From: CAZXBB01 sp964638815 | GTDB taxonomy: Bacteria > Planctomycetota > Phycisphaerae > Phycisphaerales > SM1A02 | Length of the DNA stretch: 5,950 nt | Direction of reading: 5' to 3' | NCBI GenBank assembly: GCA_964638815.1 | Contig: CAZXBB010000412.1 | Coordinates: forward strand, 1 to 5,950 | Notes under the pieces: generated by a model | Seen by the model: the letters and a program-made list of their open reading frames with translations, nothing else | Told to the model about the DNA's origin: nothing | Database searches by the model: none | Translations under genes and position numbers: made by a program | In this document: positions 5,690 to 5,950 of the stretch, in pieces | Numbering within the stretch: the first letter of the stretch is position 1 | How the letters are laid out: each line of letters begins with the position of its first letter

Positions 5690-5920
5690 TCAGGTCGAGG
5701 ACATTTCCTCGAGGGCGGTCAGCACCTCGTCGTCCTCGGGAAATCGCCCGGTTTCGTGCTTGCAGTACACGCGCGTTCCGTCCGCAACGACGTCGAAGAT
5801 GCCGCGTTCACCCTTGATGAGCTTCGGCGTGACGCCGAGCTTCTTCTCGATGGCGGCCGCCAGACTGGCGGCATGGGGGTGATAGTCTCACTGGACGCAG
5901 TATTCGATCGAGACTTTCAT
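5690..5920 (-). CDS. SelW-like selenoprotein (Rdx family), TGA-encoded selenocysteine at codon 11
   Basis: This 76-residue protein belongs to the SelT/SelW/SelH (Rdx) family of small thioredoxin-like redox proteins. It starts MKVSIEYCVQ; codon 11 is TGA (5888-5890), and the frame then continues DYHPHAASLAAAIEKKLG to a TGA stop at 5690. Read as selenocysteine, codon 11 gives C8-V-Q-U11, exactly the family's C-x-x-U redox site at its usual place after the first beta strand. Further family marks lie beyond it: the helix AASLAAAIEKKLG (17-29), a GIFDVVADGTRVYCK hairpin (40-54) and HETGRFPEDDEV (55-66). Conservation on both sides of the TGA argues against a true stop. AGGAGG lies 4 nt before the ATG, and a SECIS-like hairpin follows the TGA. 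An extra Cys (C53) is present. It heads a likely operon with the B3/B4 gene. Decoding requires selA, selB, selC and selD elsewhere in the genome, which this window cannot show. Alternatives are a sequencing error in a C-x-x-C form, or a decayed gene. Confidence 0.92.
5856..5872 (-). promoter_or_regulatory. Candidate bacterial SECIS hairpin for the SelW-like gene
   Basis: On the minus strand GCCGCCA (5872-5866) pairs perfectly with TGGCGGC (5862-5856) around the triloop GTC. The loop begins 23 bases after the TGA codon and its first base is G. Published bacterial SECIS models expect an apical loop about 16-37 nt after the UGA, 3-14 nt long, with a G in the first two positions; this fits. The hairpin lies in the coding sequence (HAASLAA region), as bacterial SECIS elements do. 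It would recruit SelB. Confidence 0.75.
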
Positions 5921-5924
5921 GGGG

Positions 5925-5930
5925 CCTCCT
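5925..5930 (-). promoter_or_regulatory. Strong ribosome binding site of the SelW-like gene
   Basis: AGGAGG on the minus strand, 4 bases before the ATG at 5920. This is a near-perfect match to the anti-Shine-Dalgarno sequence, though the spacing is short. It fixes the start and supports real translation of a frame that otherwise stops after 10 codons. Only 20 further bases upstream are in the window, so the promoter is not visible. Confidence 0.85.
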
Positions 5931-5950
5931 GGGAGTGAAGGACGGATCCT

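Noticed and set aside
5888..5890. TGA at codon 11 as a true stop, frameshift or pseudogene mark
   Set aside because: It falls exactly on the family's Sec position, the frame is intact on both sides, and a SECIS-like hairpin follows; sequencing error cannot be fully excluded.
5489..5938. Plus-strand open frames across the right end (5489-5938 and 5586-5882)
   Set aside because: They are antisense to the SelW-like and B3/B4 genes and have no ribosome binding site or family features.

Overview
This is a GC-rich bacterial window that most likely comes from a planctomycete, perhaps of the Phycisphaerae type. The best clue is the C-terminus of the DUF4331 protein: a single dockerin-like, EF-hand-type repeat (D-x-N-x-D-G, then D, then an L-rich segment ending in N-W) of the sort that closes many planctomycete secreted proteins. 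The ECF sigma/cupin anti-sigma pair fits this but does not prove it.

Layout. Positions 54-1273 (minus strand) hold an ECF sigma factor followed by its ChrR-like anti-sigma factor. The two overlap by the 4 bases ATGA, beside an 18-bp tandem duplication. A 329-bp divergent control region (1274-1602) follows, with no convincing gene but with a pair of 13-bp direct repeats abutting an 11-bp inverted repeat. On the plus strand come a secreted DUF4331 protein (1603-3111), a strong hairpin terminator, and a secreted DUF4198-like protein (3196-4005). A 215-bp convergent gap (4006-4220) follows. The right part is a minus-strand cluster read from right to left: a SelW-like selenoprotein (5690-5920), a stand-alone B3/B4 (PheRS-beta-like) protein (5024-5680) and a small multi-pass membrane protein (4221-4946).

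The most notable element is the gene at 5690-5920. An ordinary ORF search misses it because codon 11 is an in-frame TGA. Read through as selenocysteine, it gives a complete 76-residue Rdx-family (SelW/SelT/SelH) protein with a C-x-x-U redox motif, the family's K-x-E-T-G-R-F-P segment, a strong AGGAGG ribosome binding site, and a hairpin 22 nt after the TGA that fits the bacterial SECIS pattern. It lies 9 bases ahead of the B3/B4 gene and is probably co-translated with it.

How the genes work together is partly inference. The sigma/anti-sigma module probably autoregulates and may drive the divergent secreted-protein gene. The SelW-B3/B4 pair suggests a redox protein co-expressed with a tRNA-binding or quality-control-like protein, but no experiment is implied by the sequence.
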